Positions 45,225 to 57,230 of a stretch of 64,000 nucleotides of DNA are shown here, piece by piece. The position numbers and the translations under genes were made by a program. Positions within the stretch are counted from its first letter, which is position 1, and every line of letters begins with the position of its first letter. Source of the stretch: Montifringilla adamsi (taxonomy: Eukaryota > Chordata > Aves > Passeriformes > Passeridae); assembly GCA_017590115.1 (NCBI GenBank), contig JAGGNK010012003.1, positions 2,681,041 through 2,745,040 of the forward strand. Reading direction: 5' to 3'. The notes beneath the pieces are model-generated. The model made no database searches and was not told the DNA's origin. It saw only the letters and a program-made list of their open reading frames with translations.

Positions 45225-45689
45225 GTGAGTGCTGTTCCAAGAGAAGCCCCAGCTCCCGTGGAAGTGTGTTGATCCGCGTTTAGCTGCGCTCCTGCTTCCT
45301 CTGGAAGACACATCCAGCTGAAGCCAGACAGAATCCACCCACCACAAGGCAGCACAGCTGACGTCTTGTGGCAGTCCCTCGAGGACACGTCCCCAGAAAA
45401 AGAATCACACAGCTGCTCATCTCAGCTCCCTAAGTCACCACTTCTCTCCCTGTTTGTTTTTTTTTTTCCCCCTTCTTTTTCTCTCAGTTGCTTTATTTAC
45501 ATCATTTTCCTCCCAACAGGTTGACAGAGCAGCGAATGCTTCATGGCAGGGAGGGCTGGCTTGGCAAAATTCTCACTCAGGAAACACTGGAGTGGCTCAG
45601 GAACACGTTTGGAAAAGCCACGACCCTGTTGTAATGCAGCTGCCACGTGCGAGGGATTAAACACCAACTTGGAAGTTCATGGGAGTGAA
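45225..45689. other. Unique stretch without a gene
   Basis: T-rich patch at about 45456-45485. Nothing recognised. Confidence 0.45.
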
Positions 45690-45983
45690 ATGTCAGCTCA
45701 GGGGTTGATTTCATTCACCTGACATTCCTGTTAATAACAATGCCTAATTAGAAAGGCTTTTAAGCATCCGTTACATTAATTTAACGTGAAAATCTCATGG
45801 AGTTTTATTGGAATTTTTTTCTCCTGTAAAATTAACCCTGCAGGCTTGTTACACATGTTTTCATTAGGGACTGTGAGCAGTGGGAATATTCAATGAATTA
45901 GAATCAGCCCCTTAGTCTTTGAGTTTAACTTTGTATTTCAAGTTCTTTTATGCTGATAAAGCCCTAATTTGATTCCCCCCCCC
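45690..45983. promoter_or_regulatory. Candidate conserved non-coding block, cut by the gap
   Basis: GTTAATAACAATGCCTAATTAG, GTTACATTAATTTAACG and ATGCTGATAAAGCCC-like motifs in unique AT-rich DNA that runs directly into the assembly gap. The gap may remove part of the element. Confidence 0.3.
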
Positions 45984-46022
45984 NNNNNNNNNNNNNNNNN
46001 NNNNNNNNNNNNNCCGCCCCCC
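45975..46022. other. Assembly gap (30 N) inside a C-rich tract
   Basis: C9, then 30 N (45984-46013), then CCG and C7. The unknown bases are probably more C-rich sequence. The true length is unknown, because 30 N may be a placeholder or an estimate. Confidence 0.95.
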
Positions 46023-46267
46023 CATTAATTTAAAACGTGCCACAGCTTCCTCACACTGCAGCTGAGGGCTGGAAACCCGAATTCACTGCTGCCAATTCCT
46101 ATGCAAAGCAGATAAAAGCCTGGAGTTGAGAGCCTTTGGTAGCAGCTGGTGCTAATTCTGGTGTGCAGCCCTGCTCTGCTCCATGGAGCACATGCCTCTC
46201 ACATGGCTGTTTTCCACACAGCTGCCAAACTGTCTTTAAGGGAGCTGGAAAGCCACCACAAGGTTGC
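46023..46267. other. Unique sequence after the gap
   Basis: Nothing recognised. Confidence 0.4.
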
Positions 46268-46345
46268 CCCTTTATTATTATTTTATTATTTTATTATATT
46301 TCTCATTCTTAAATTTTAACATTTTATTAATTTATTTTATTATTT
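46268..46345 (+). repeat. (TTATT)n-like AT-rich repeat
   Basis: Imperfect TTATT/TTTTA runs (TTATTATTATTTTATTATTT and similar). Confidence 0.8.
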
Positions 46346-48784
46346 CTCTTTTTAAGTGTGACACATGCCATCCTAGCCAGCGCTGAGGCTCCTGCCTTTA
46401 AGGGCACAACGTGCTGCAGCAGGAGCTGAAATATCCCAGAGATTTTTATGGGAATAACAGAGGCTGTTAAAGGATCACAGGGCTCATCCCAGAGAGGGTC
46501 TGGCCCTTCTGATGGCCCCACCTCACAATGCTCTGGCCATGCTCTCAAAGTGGCTGCAATCACATGTGGCTGGGCCAGGGGCCTATGGGGCGAGGGGAAT
46601 GTGAGTCCCCTTTGAAGGTTTTCCCATGCCTTGGGAGCCCAGATCTTTGGAAAACAACCTGAGCTATTTCCAGCCCTGGGATTCATTAAACTGTGTCACC
46701 ATGTCAAGGTTTGGGCTTCCATTGAACTTCCCAGCTTGAGAGAGCACAGAGTGATTTTAATGATGGATCCACTTGGGGAGTGGAGGGAAAGTTGAAGGAA
46801 CAGGAACAAATACTTGACTGGCATAAATCCATGGAATTGCTTGACATCCAGTGGAAATCTGACACAAAGCCAAGTCCCTTGTCACACAGATGTGTTACTG
46901 AAATTGAACCTAAGTGGCAAAAGATTCACACTGACACATTAATAGAGAAGAACATGCACAGCCCTTGTTCTCCTGCAGCCCACCACAGGATGGTTTCCCT
47001 CGTTAGATTTTGCACTGCTGCAGCTTCCCCAGATCTACAATTCCCAGCTGATTTCACCCCTCTCCATAGTAAACTACACTGCTGCCTAATGCACCAGATG
47101 TAAGAATATTTTCTGATAACCACAGAGACTTCTCCTCTTATTAAGACTTTCCCTTGAGTCACTGCACATTAATATTACCCATCTGTGATATTTATCCTCT
47201 CTCAATATGCAGACACTTATCCTGTCCCTCGTAGTTGTTACTTTGCCAAGCAGTACATAATTAGATGTTTCGAATCTCTCCTTGTTAATCAGACCCTTTG
47301 AACTGCCTGTAGCTCCAATAATGTTGTTGAATTTCCCAAGTTTGTCAGTACCTCTCTCCTGAGGAGGTGTGCAGCACTGAGAGCAGTGTCCCAGCTGTGT
47401 TCCAGAGGAAGGGAGCATGACCTTGTGCCTGCAGTGCCCTCAGCCTGTCTCTGCAGCCACAGCACAGCTCAACTTTTCCCCTCTCTAATCCCCAGATCCC
47501 TTCTGATCATCTTCTGCCTCGTGAGTCCTCCAAGGCTCTGCTGAAGATGATGGAGATCTTTTCTGCCAGCTCGGTGCCCTGCTCCCTCCCTCCTACCACT
47601 CATCTCACAGATCAAGTTATTAACTGGGAGCGCGATTGGCAAGCGAGGGGGAGAGACGCGGATAGGGAATGAAAGGCACGCACAGAATTTGTATGCAAGT
47701 TTAGCTCCTCTGTTCACTCTGGCATTGGCATTGCCTCAGAAACTAGTTCAGTTTGCTCCCTGCTGAGGATTTGTTTCTGGAAACCTGTCCTGCCTAATTT
47801 CCTAGACTTCCCAAAGCTATATCCTTTGGAAAAAAAAAGGCTGCTCAGCTTTCTTCTCTAACTGCCCTCTACTAAAGAGCTTTTCCTTGATCCTTCCCAG
47901 CTGCTCAGAACCTGCTGCCTGGGTTAACCTCTTTCTTGCTGGCAGAGGCAAAATCCACCCTCTGCTCTGCATGGGAGCAGACTTGGGCCAGGAACCATCA
48001 CACCTGATGTGAAACCTCTGCTTGGGTTAGTGGGATTTCAGCTGGATAAGATCTGGATGTGAATTTTTATTAGGAGGCTCTTGGCATCTGCTGATAAAAT
48101 TTTGTTACCCTCTCCCCAAACTGGTCTGATAAAAGCCAGCAGGACTGGAACTCTGTCTTTTACAGGGGCAATAAAAGAATCAGGAGTGGTCTGGAAATCC
48201 TGCTGTTAAAATAGTTTTGGAACCTGGAACTGGATAAAAAGCACTGCAGCTTGGGCTGCCAGGGTTTCCCTGTCATTTCCATCCTTCTCATGCTGCTGTC
48301 TCTCATCCCTGCTGTGGATGCTCTGTGCTGAGATTTCTTAGAGGCTGAATCTCCCCACCTGAGCCGCCAACACCTTATCTCAGCAGCTCAGCCAAACACG
48401 GGGACTTGGCACAGGTGACAAAGCTGAGATATGGCTGCTAATTGCGTTTGTGCTGCTTTTCCATAGGATGGCAGGGCAGGAGAGGTGACAGACTAAAAAG
48501 AAGCTTAGAACCTTAAAAAAAACTCTGACCCACAGATTACCTAACAAGTCTTCAGTGATTTGGAAAGGGAAAGGAAACCTATTTCTGAGTATTTTCCCAA
48601 AATCAAGGAAGAAAACAAGTGTAAGAGCATGTCCGAAGCAAAAGATTCTGAGAGGTGAGGGAGTAGCCATAATCCAGAGGCTGAGCTTCTCCTATGGGAT
48701 ATAGACATCTGGGTTCAAGCCTTGCCTGCAGAACAGGGCACAAGAGGACAAATCCACCTCAAATGGCAGGAGCTGGCTAAGCAG
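46346..48784. other. Unique stretch without a gene
   Basis: A short CpG-bearing island at about 47600-47700 (GGAGCGCGATTGGCAAGCG, GAGACGCGG) stands out. A faint antisense CR1 resemblance near 47340-47430 is too weak to call. No gene recognised. Confidence 0.4.
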
Positions 48785-49000
48785 AAGCTCCCCCTCACCA
48801 GCAGCATGGCTGGGAGGACATCCTTCAGTCAGAGATCCCACACAGCCAGGCAGGGCTGGGAGAGTACCCTTCCCTCAGAGATCCCACACGGCTGAGCACG
48901 GCTGGGAGGACATCCTTCCCTCAGAGATCCCACACAGCCAGGCAGGCCTGGCCATATTTTTCCCTCAGAGATCCCACATGGCCGAGCAGGGCTGGCTCTG
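48785..49000 (+). repeat. Minisatellite, 46-bp unit, four copies
   Basis: AGAGATCCCACA(C/T) occurs at 48831, 48877, 48923 and 48967 (spacings 46, 46, 44). Each is followed by a GGC.GAGCA/CCAGGCA-GGGCTGG motif. Confidence 0.9.
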
Positions 49001-49077
49001 AGGAAGACTGAGAGGCTCCTCAGTGCCTGCCTGCCAAGGGGCTGGAGGTGCCCAGGTGAGGGGTCAGTGCTGTGGGG

Positions 49078-49110
49078 AGGATGAGGATGAGGATGAGGGA
49101 GGGGCTGCTC
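49078..49110 (+). repeat. (GAGGAT)n short repeat
   Basis: Three to four GAGGAT units ending in GAGGGAGGGG. Confidence 0.85.
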
Positions 49111-49194
49111 TGAGGATGGGGTGATGGCAGCACCTCATGTTTGTCAGCGAGCACAGCAGCAGCCGCGGCCTGGCCCAGCTCAGGCCTGTCTTGT

Positions 49195-49400
49195 CCCAGC
49201 AGGCCGGCAAGAGATTTACATAATAACGGGCCTATTTTAACTTTGCTTCATTGGCTCCTGACAAGATACAATATTTTTGATTAAACAGCTTCCCAGGAAG
49301 GAGCTGCTGCCTTAAACCGCCCGCACTTTCTCTGACCCCATGTGATCTCATTAGTGGCCCCCTCAGACATGTCTGATGGTGTCTGAAATTCCGCTTTTCC
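49195..49400. promoter_or_regulatory. Candidate conserved non-coding block
   Basis: TTTACATAATAACGGGCC, CTTTGCTTCATTGGCTCC, AATATTTTTGATTAAACAGC, CCGCCCGC and CTCATTAGTGG lie in one unique island with a mix of AT motifs and retained CpGs. Good enhancer-like texture. Confidence 0.35.
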
Positions 49401-52400
49401 TCCTTCCTCTAAACGAGCTCTTCAGGGTAGGGCAGGGCCCTCCTCACCCCCATGCTGTGTCCAGCTCTGCAGCTCCGGGCCCTGAGCAGGACATTCCATC
49501 AGCCCTTCAGTCCTGAGAGGCTTTTCTCCAGCTGCTTCCCTCCCTCACTCCTCCTCCTTTCCTCCCCTATCAATCCTTGAGCTGCCTTTTCAGTTTCTCT
49601 GGATCTCACACCATCTGTCTCTCTCCTTGCTGCTGTCTTTTTCTTTTTCCCTCCTCTACTGACCAGCCCAACAGAGAGAGATAAATCTCCCAAGCCAAGG
49701 AGACCACGTCCTCCATATATATTTGTGTGACAGTCAGATGCTACGGTGACAAAGATCAAAGCCAGCAGCGAGCTCGACAGAGAGATTCAATAACAGCACA
49801 GAGTTAGACCGATAGGAACAAGGCAAATGGATAGTTCTGATTTTAGTAGATTATTGACTGCACAACAGAGGCAAAAAAAAAGGTTTCCCAGCAGCATGGC
49901 TTAGAGAGTAGCTCTTCCCACTACAGCCCAGGCGAACAAAAGGAGTGAAATATGAGAGAGGGAGCACTCGGTGGCACAGCTGACAGTGCCATCATCTGTG
50001 TGAGGAATGGGCCTCCCTCCTGGATGAACCACTTGGAATATGGATGGGAAAAGGTGAAATCTGCTTTCAGCTGAGCCTGAAGTGAACTGGGCTCTGCAGA
50101 GATTTGGGGCACGACCCCATATACCCCACCTGTTATATTTGGGCACCAGAGGAAGATTTCTGTGTCTTAGAAGAGTTCTGCTGGCATGGGGACAGCACAG
50201 AGCTGTGAAGGATGCTGGGTGGTCTTTCTCTCCAGTCTGATTCTAAACACAGGGCATGGCTGATCTTCTGCAGTGGGCATGTCCTCACTGCTCTTTAGCC
50301 TGTTTAATGTTGGGAACTGAAAATCTATGGGGTGTGCACATGGCTCCCAGAGGAATCTGGGTCAGGACAAGAAACCATCTTTGGTTCTGGTTCTTTTCTG
50401 CCCTCAGTAAAGATCCCTCAGTGCAGCTAATTCTGCCTTCCCCCACCATCTCATTTGGCACACAGATTATTTCCTTACAGCCCTTCTGGGGGAGAGGGAG
50501 AAATTGAGATGCAGAGCTCATCGAGCAAGAGTTCACCTGCAAAACATCCTGGAGAGGCTCACAGTGAAAGCTGGGGGGTAAGGGCTGCAAAGGGACATCA
50601 GGTATGAGCCAAAGGGATGGCAACAAACCCCACAATCCCCACCAGGTTTGGAGAATCAAGAGCCAGGAAGATTTTTCTTCTTGTGATGTTCCCCCTGAGC
50701 TTTTCCAGCAACACAGGCCAGACCAGCAGCTCAGCTCCAGCCACACCTCTGGATGTGTGCAGAACCACCTGCACACATCCAGAAGCACCTGCAGAACCTG
50801 CTAAGAACAGCCAGGAAATGACAGGAGAGGCTTCAAATTTCGGTTGTGCTTCAGCCCAGGTTTCCTGACAGGGAAATGTCCTGGAAACAGCAGGAGGATG
50901 GGGATTGACCTCCAAAAAAAGTAACCCAGCCCTGAACAGGAGCATCCACAAGAGAGGAGCAAGGATCAAACCACTTCACCCCAAGACCTGCAAGAAGTGG
51001 CAGCATTTAGCAAATATTAAATAAATAAAACCCACAGGGAGCTGCTGAAGCATCTCCAAGAGCCTGGAAACCTGCAGAGGGGGTCAGAAGTGATGTGGAG
51101 CCATTTAGAGCACTGAACTGGATTAACTGGAACACCAGCAGGTTGAGAAGTTGGGATGGGGGCATGAATATGGGGTGTGAAGGATATCTCATCTCTCTGC
51201 GCTTAATTTCAGCCAATTAGCACTCATCCTGGGAAGGGGGGGATGCTGTTAAGTGCTGAATAACAAGAGTGTGAGCTCAAGTGTGAAGAGGTACAAGCAG
51301 GAACAGAAAGCCCCTTTCAGCAGCATCTCTGTCAATATTCAGAGACTGAAAAACACCGTGAAATTATTTCTCCTGCATTCTGGGAAGGGAAGGAAATCTT
51401 ACAGTACAAACATACTAATGGGCTACGCAGGGATCTGAAGGAGGATTGGTGAGGTATTAGAGCAGGTTGCATTAGGGGGGAAAAAAAAGAGCAAGGAAAG
51501 AGACAGGATTTTCAGGGAGATTTCATCCAAATCGATGAAGTGAGAACTGTAAAGGGGCAGCATTCCATTGGGATGGAGCTGGTAATTGGCCCACGCAAGC
51601 CCAAACAGAGAAAAGCACTCAAAATGCAGGCTGGAAGGGGAGCACTGGCTGCCAGGTTCCCTTCAGGCAGGGGCCAGGAGAGACCACGGGGAGAAAAGTT
51701 TCTCCTGTGCTAATCCTGTGCACAGATCTGTGAAGCCCCCTCCACATCCCTCCTTAAATATCACTGTGGCTTCAGTTCCTGGAAAACTCCTGGCAGCTCC
51801 TGCCAGTGCCAAAGCAGGAGCAGGCTTATCCCAGGAAGGAGATCCTGGGGTGCCTGCGTCCCATGCAGGGCCCTGTGTTCCTTGTGTCCCCTTGCCTGTC
51901 AGCCCAGAGGGGTGGGAGCAGTCTTTGTGTTCCAAATGTGCTCCAGGTGGAGGGTTCAGACCCCGAGGGGAGTTGAGGGAAGGCAGCACACCAGGTCTCA
52001 GCAGTTTGAGAGGGGCACTGCCTCAACCAGAATGCAGAATGAAAAAGAGGGACTGGGGTGAGAGCAGCTCCAGGGGGAACAGACCCCACCTGAGGGCTGT
52101 GCCAGCATCAGAGAGAGATTGTCCCTCAAATCCTGCATGTTTCTGATTTGTTCCCTCAGGGACAGTAAAGAAACCACTTGTTTCTGGGTTTGTGTTTCCC
52201 TCTTTTTAGAAAAGACATGCAAACTCAGACCAAGAGAAGAAGAAGAAAAAAAAAGCATCTCCAATGACCAAATCCAGTTTTAAAAATGCACTGTTTAAAA
52301 AAACCAAACATGTGAGATGGGGGGATTCATTAAAAGCAGCTCCTAACTGCTCTCAGATAACCCCAATGGACAAACTTGACACTAAGATGGGGCAGGGATG

Positions 52401-52734
52401 AGGAAGCTGCTCCTGGAAAATGTTCCTTCTGTCTCTGAGGGTTCACAGGTAACACTGACTCGGCTCACAGCTCAGGAGCTGGACAGGATTAGAATCATAA
52501 GGGAAAAAAAAAAAATCTTCTTTCTCACTTGTTTCTTCTCAATATAAAAATGCTCTGGAAAGTGCAAACCAGACTGGGAGTCACCTCCTGCTGTCCTGGT
52601 GGAACTAACAGCAGCTCCATGGGGATCCTGATTCTGCCCTGGTGTAACTTCCTGCTCTCCTGGAAGGATCAGGGCTGAATTTTGGCACCTCTGGCTCTAA
52701 AATCTCCTAGGGCTGGCTGTGGGAAAAAGCACTA
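49401..52734. other. Unique stretch without a gene
   Basis: Overlapping open frames of up to 186 codons (51586-52146), none with a domain. Short A tracts at about 52247 and 52503. No element recognised. Confidence 0.45.
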
Positions 52735-53035
52735 TTTTCACATGTACAATTTTTGGTTGCATTTTCTGTCAAGTGTTCACAAAAATAAGCGATAGAATGT
52801 TTAGGAATTATTAATCGGTGTTTTAATGAATGACTAATCAATGCTTACAGATTACTGGAAAGCCCAAACAGTCAATAGGTTGCTCATAATATTCTGTAAT
52901 ACCTTCTCCTGACATGCTTATAATCACCTGCTAAATTATGCTCCTCGTGTCTTTAATGCCTATTAATCATTTATTAATCTTTTATAAGCCACTTGCAAAT
53001 GAAAGCAGAATATAAACCGTGAGATGCCTTCCGTT
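52735..53035. promoter_or_regulatory. Strongest candidate conserved non-coding element
   Basis: About 300 bp are stop-rich in all frames, repeat-free and AT-dense with many homeodomain-type sites: GGAATTATTAATCGGTG, TGAATGACTAATCAATGC, GCCTATTAATCATTTATTAA, TTTATAAGCCACTTGC and GTCAATAGG. This sharp change from its GC-moderate flanks resembles deeply conserved vertebrate enhancers. Conservation itself was not tested. Confidence 0.45.
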
Positions 53036-54420
53036 CTGCCAGCTGTAAGCACCGTGAGTTTTTGGGGGTTTAGGGTAGGATCCATCAAGCAGAGACATGA
53101 TTTGAGCCCAATCCCAAGTCTTTGTGGCTTTCTGGGCCATGGGTAATTCGCTACCTTGGGCAGGATTTGAGGGAGAACAGGACTGGCAAGGGCAGCTGAG
53201 AGTTTTGTGGTTCAGGTGATGTCAAAATAGTGCTCAGAAAAGATGAAATTGTCACGTCCACAAAAGCTTCATGGAGAAAATCCTTGCAGGGAGAGAGAGG
53301 GAGGAATTAACTTCAAGGCTTAAAGCAAAGAAAGGGAAAAAAATCTCCTCTGTGTAAGGACAGAGGATTGAAGCAAATGGACCACAGGTAGGGGAAAATA
53401 ACTGAAAATTGGTTCGGGTAATCACAGGAAAATCGAAAGATGCTCCAACACAAAGTATGAGAAAAAGAACTGGTAACACAACACGTCTATTCCTCCTCTC
53501 AGATAGGACCCATTTTTATAAAAATATCTCTGTATTTGTGAGATCAGACCAGGGTTGCTGGACCCAGGAGAAACTCCATCTGCAGCTCCCAGAGGCTGCC
53601 ACAGAATTCTCTCCCCAGTTCCTGACAACTGCAATTACTCACAACAACCCCTTTTAACCACTTCCATGGAGGAGCTCTGCAGGATCAGTTACAGCAGAAC
53701 CATCACAACCATCTCAGGCACTCAGGACCACTCTGTGCAATCCCTCTTCCATTCCATGCCCTCGGAGCCCACAGAGCCAGTGGCTGCAAGGTCAATCAAG
53801 TGATTTCTCCCAACAGCCCAGTGCTGAGGATTTAAGCAGTGCCTGAGCTGTAAATCTGCCCAGCCCAGCCCCTGTCTGCCCAGACACAGCTTTGCCTTCT
53901 GGCTGTTCCTTGTTCTGTCAGCACCAGCACTGCCAGCCCACCATGTGGGAGCACTCAGGGCAACTGGGAAGGGTGGAGGGGCCTCAGGAAAGGCAGAGAC
54001 ACAGAAAAATCACTTGAGGGGCAGGACAAACAGTGACCCTGGGTTCATGTGGCTCTCCTGTGCAGATTTCCCAGCGTCTAACAATGGGGCTTCACTCCAA
54101 ACACTCATTTCCCTCAACCTTTTCCTTTCTCTTTTGCCCATTTTCACCAAACCCGTGGGAATTGCACATCTCTGAGCTCTTTATCCCTTTTTCAAATTTG
54201 CTTGAAAACAAATAGGTTCCAAAAATTTGTGCACATGGGGTGTGCCAGGCAGACCCAGGTGCACACAAAATGGATTGAAATCCCTCCTTTCCTTTGGGAA
54301 AAGACTCTTGCCTGTCCCCAGCCTTGGGGAACTGTCTCGCTTTTCACCAATACTCTCAAAACTCTACAAGAAGCCACCAAATCTTTGTATTTCTTGCTGG
54401 ACACAAGAGGAGGTTCATGG
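53036..54420. other. Unique stretch without a gene
   Basis: Nothing recognised. Confidence 0.45.
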
Positions 54421-54545
54421 GGAGGCCCTGGCACAGGGTGCCCAGAGAAGCTGTGGCTGCCCCATCCCTTGGAAGTGTCCAAGGCCAGGTTGGAGGGGGC
54501 TTGGAACAACCTGGGGTAGTGGAAAGTGTCCCTACGATGCCTTAG
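54421..54545 (+). mobile_element. CR1 LINE fragment (3' region)
   Basis: GGAGGCCCTGGCACAGGGTG, GCCCAGAGAAGCTGTGGCTG, GGCCAGGTTGGAGGGGGCTT and CAACCTGGGGTAGTGGAAAG are classic avian CR1 blocks in the correct order. The terminal 8-bp repeat tail is not present. Confidence 0.85.
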
Positions 54546-56960
54546 GATTTAGCATTTATATTTTTCAGATCCTGTACTGCTTTAGTGTATAACTCTAAAA
54601 CTGTTGTTCTCCCATTTTATTCAGACAAAACAATTTCTCTATAGGCCTGAAACTGAAGGACACCTTTCTGTCTCAAGCTCTGAAAAATATAAATAACAGT
54701 GAATTGGGGGGTGGGCAAACTTGGAGGAAATTACTTCATTACCTGAAGCTGTAATTGGGAGGATTAACTCCTGATATGTAAATGGACTAAATTTATAATT
54801 GTGTGAAAAACTCATCTTTGGTGTAGCCCCTCTCAGAGGCTTTTGACTGTCCAAGGTGCACACTTTAATTTTCTTAATCTTGTCCAGCCTCTATTTCAGG
54901 TAGCCATTCCAAGGCATCAGTTTCTGGTGACCACAAAGGGACAAGAGGCTACTGGAAAGGGGATTTCCCCCCGCCCCACCCACGGAAAAGGGATAGAATG
55001 AGATGAGCTTCAAATTCCCTTCCATCCCAGCCCATCCTGTGAATCCGCGATTCTGAAATTAAGGAGGTGTCATCCCATGTCACTCCTCCTTGATCCAGCA
55101 CATCCTTGTGCCCTAATTAATTTGCATTAATTTCACTCCCTCATTTCATGCCCTGCTCCCTTCTCTCCTCAGGGCTGCTTTTGGGTGCTGTGCTGTGTCA
55201 CATTCTGAAGACGTGTGCTTGGAGGAGCAAACGCTGCAAGGAGGAGAAGGAATTGGAGCCTAAATTAAAAAGAAAACATAAAAATAATAAAATACAATCC
55301 CCTTGATCAGTATGCCTGTCATTTTAGTGGCACTAAATACATTAAAATGGGTTCTGCACACCAACTTAATTAAATGAGCCAATTGGAAGTTGCTGCCAAG
55401 TATTAGTTTAAGGTAGAAAATTCACTTATTTTGGAGCTTATGCAGATTGAAATTGTAGGGCCTTGTGGGAAATGCTATGTTTTTGGGGTTTTTTTGCTTT
55501 GGAAGATTCACAGTTTGGAAATTTATTGCAGTGATCCGAATTTTGTTTCATTATGAGTGTCAAGCACAATCACAGCTAGAAGAAGCCTCTTGGCTGCTTC
55601 CCAGGATACAACATCCCTTGGAAATTGATCTTTTCTTCCAAAGTGCTGCGGAAACAGACCCGGCTCTGCATGTCCAGGAGCAGGGGATGTGGTTTTGGCC
55701 ACCAAATGTGTTTTTGGCCACGAAGGAGGTGTTCCAGGCCCTGGAAACAGTAAATGGGAGCTGATATTTGGTGTCCAGTGTCACTGTGGGTGCTGCTGCC
55801 AGCTGCAGTGTGATTACTGGAATTCATCACACATTCCTGAGCCCAGCCACGCAGCAATCAGGAATTAGCTGAGGAGCAGAACAATTGATTTGAAGCTATT
55901 TCAGTAAATCAAACCACGCATCTCAGCTCACTGACGGCCTCACCCGGGGCCGTGTCACCTCACTGGCACAGCACAAGCCAAGGATGCTCCAAGCTGAGGA
56001 AAAACAGGTGATTCCAGAAACCTGTGGAGCTGGACTCAGATTTTCCTCCTAATAAAATTAAACTTCTTTGTCTCTGTGTTTTCTGAGACATTTCTTTGAC
56101 CCAGAATTAAATTAATTATTATTTTTCAGTGATGCATTTCAAGATCTGAGTGTGTTTTTTTAGCAGGCTTTTAAATAAGTTGTTCCAAACTGATGAAAGG
56201 AAATGTTTCACTTCTCAAATATCAGAGGCTTTGGGATTTTTTTTCTGATGTTTCTTTTCTACCCCACTTTGAAAAGAATAATTTGGGGAAATCAGCGTGG
56301 ATTCAAAAGTCTTTATTTTTCTCAAATTTCAGTGCTTTGATAACATTACAAAACTGGGAGGCTGCTAGGTCAAAATCAAGGGGGAAAATCTCTGGGGTGC
56401 TTTTTTCGCTCATATTCTTCATTATGTGGCTGTTTGTAATCTTGGGGGATTTCATTTAAAACTTGGGGGAAGTTTTAAATGAAAACCTCACTCTGAACTG
56501 CCTGAGACGAGCGAGCATCGATGCCCCTTTCAGACAGAGAGGAATTAGGGATGGCTCAGCTCCTTGGAGCAGTGCCCAGCCCCATGGGCAGCACGGAGCT
56601 GAGCAGTTTCTGACACTGATTTTGGCAGATCTGTGCTGTCTGCAGCAGTAGGAACCAGGGAGGCATCACGGGAACAGCCTTTCCCCAGAGCTCCCGAGCA
56701 CCTTGTCAGGCAGAGGAAATCACACTGATGATTACTGGGGAGGAACAACTCTCACACTTGGGTCCTGCTGTGGCACTATCGCTCCCAGCACAGCTCAGCT
56801 CTGCCCGACTCACATCAGAACCCAGAGGTTACAGAGCTCTGCTGCTCCTAAAGAATCCCGTCCTGAGCTTGTCCCTGTTGCCTTGCAGATGCTCTAACTA
56901 GCACAGCTGGCTCAGGCTGGGCCACAGCTCAGTGCTACAGCAGGGTCCCCATGCCAGGGG
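54546..56960. other. Unique stretch with AT-rich islands, no gene
   Basis: AT-rich possibly conserved patches occur at 55105-55140 (CCCTAATTAATTTGCATTAA) and 55310-55470 (ACATTAAAATGGG, CTTAATTAAATGAGCC). No gene or element recognised. Confidence 0.4.
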
Positions 56961-57168
56961 GTGACAGGGTGGGCTGAGGGTGTTGCAGATACCAGCCCAG
57001 TTAGCACTGGTCACACTGGTCACACTGGTGAGGATGGACTGAAGGTACTGCAGCCACCAGCCCAGTTAGCACTGGTCACACTGGTCACACTGGTGAGGAT
57101 GGGCTGAGGGTGCTGCAAATGCCAGCCCAGGTCCCACTGGTCCCACTGGTGAGGATCAGGACTCTCAG
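56961..57168 (+). repeat. Minisatellite, 65-bp unit, about 3 copies
   Basis: TGG(G/A)CTGA(G/A)GGT starts at 56970, 57035 and 57100. Within each unit the 9-mer ACTGGTCAC is itself doubled. The third copy has CCCACTGGTCCCACTGGT in place of the CAC form. Confidence 0.9.
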
Positions 57169-57175
57169 GATCCTG

Positions 57176-57230
57176 CTGGGGGGCTCAGGGGTGACCCTGC
57201 TGTTGGGGGCTTGGAGGGGGCTGTTGGGAT
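57176..57230 (+). other. G-rich stretch, possible G-quadruplex
   Basis: Five G-runs (GGGGGG, GGGG, GGGGG, GGGGG, GGG) with loops of about 4, 13, 6 and 5 bases. One loop exceeds the usual seven-base limit, so folding is less certain than at 38.15 kb. Confidence 0.4.

Noticed and set aside
47340..47430. Antisense CR1 resemblance (GTGTCCCAGCTGTGTTCCAG)
   Set aside because: Only one short block matches. No ordered series of blocks as in the accepted CR1 fragments.
56961..57168. CRISPR-like array
   Set aside because: Head-to-tail 65-bp units that are homologous throughout; no spacers.
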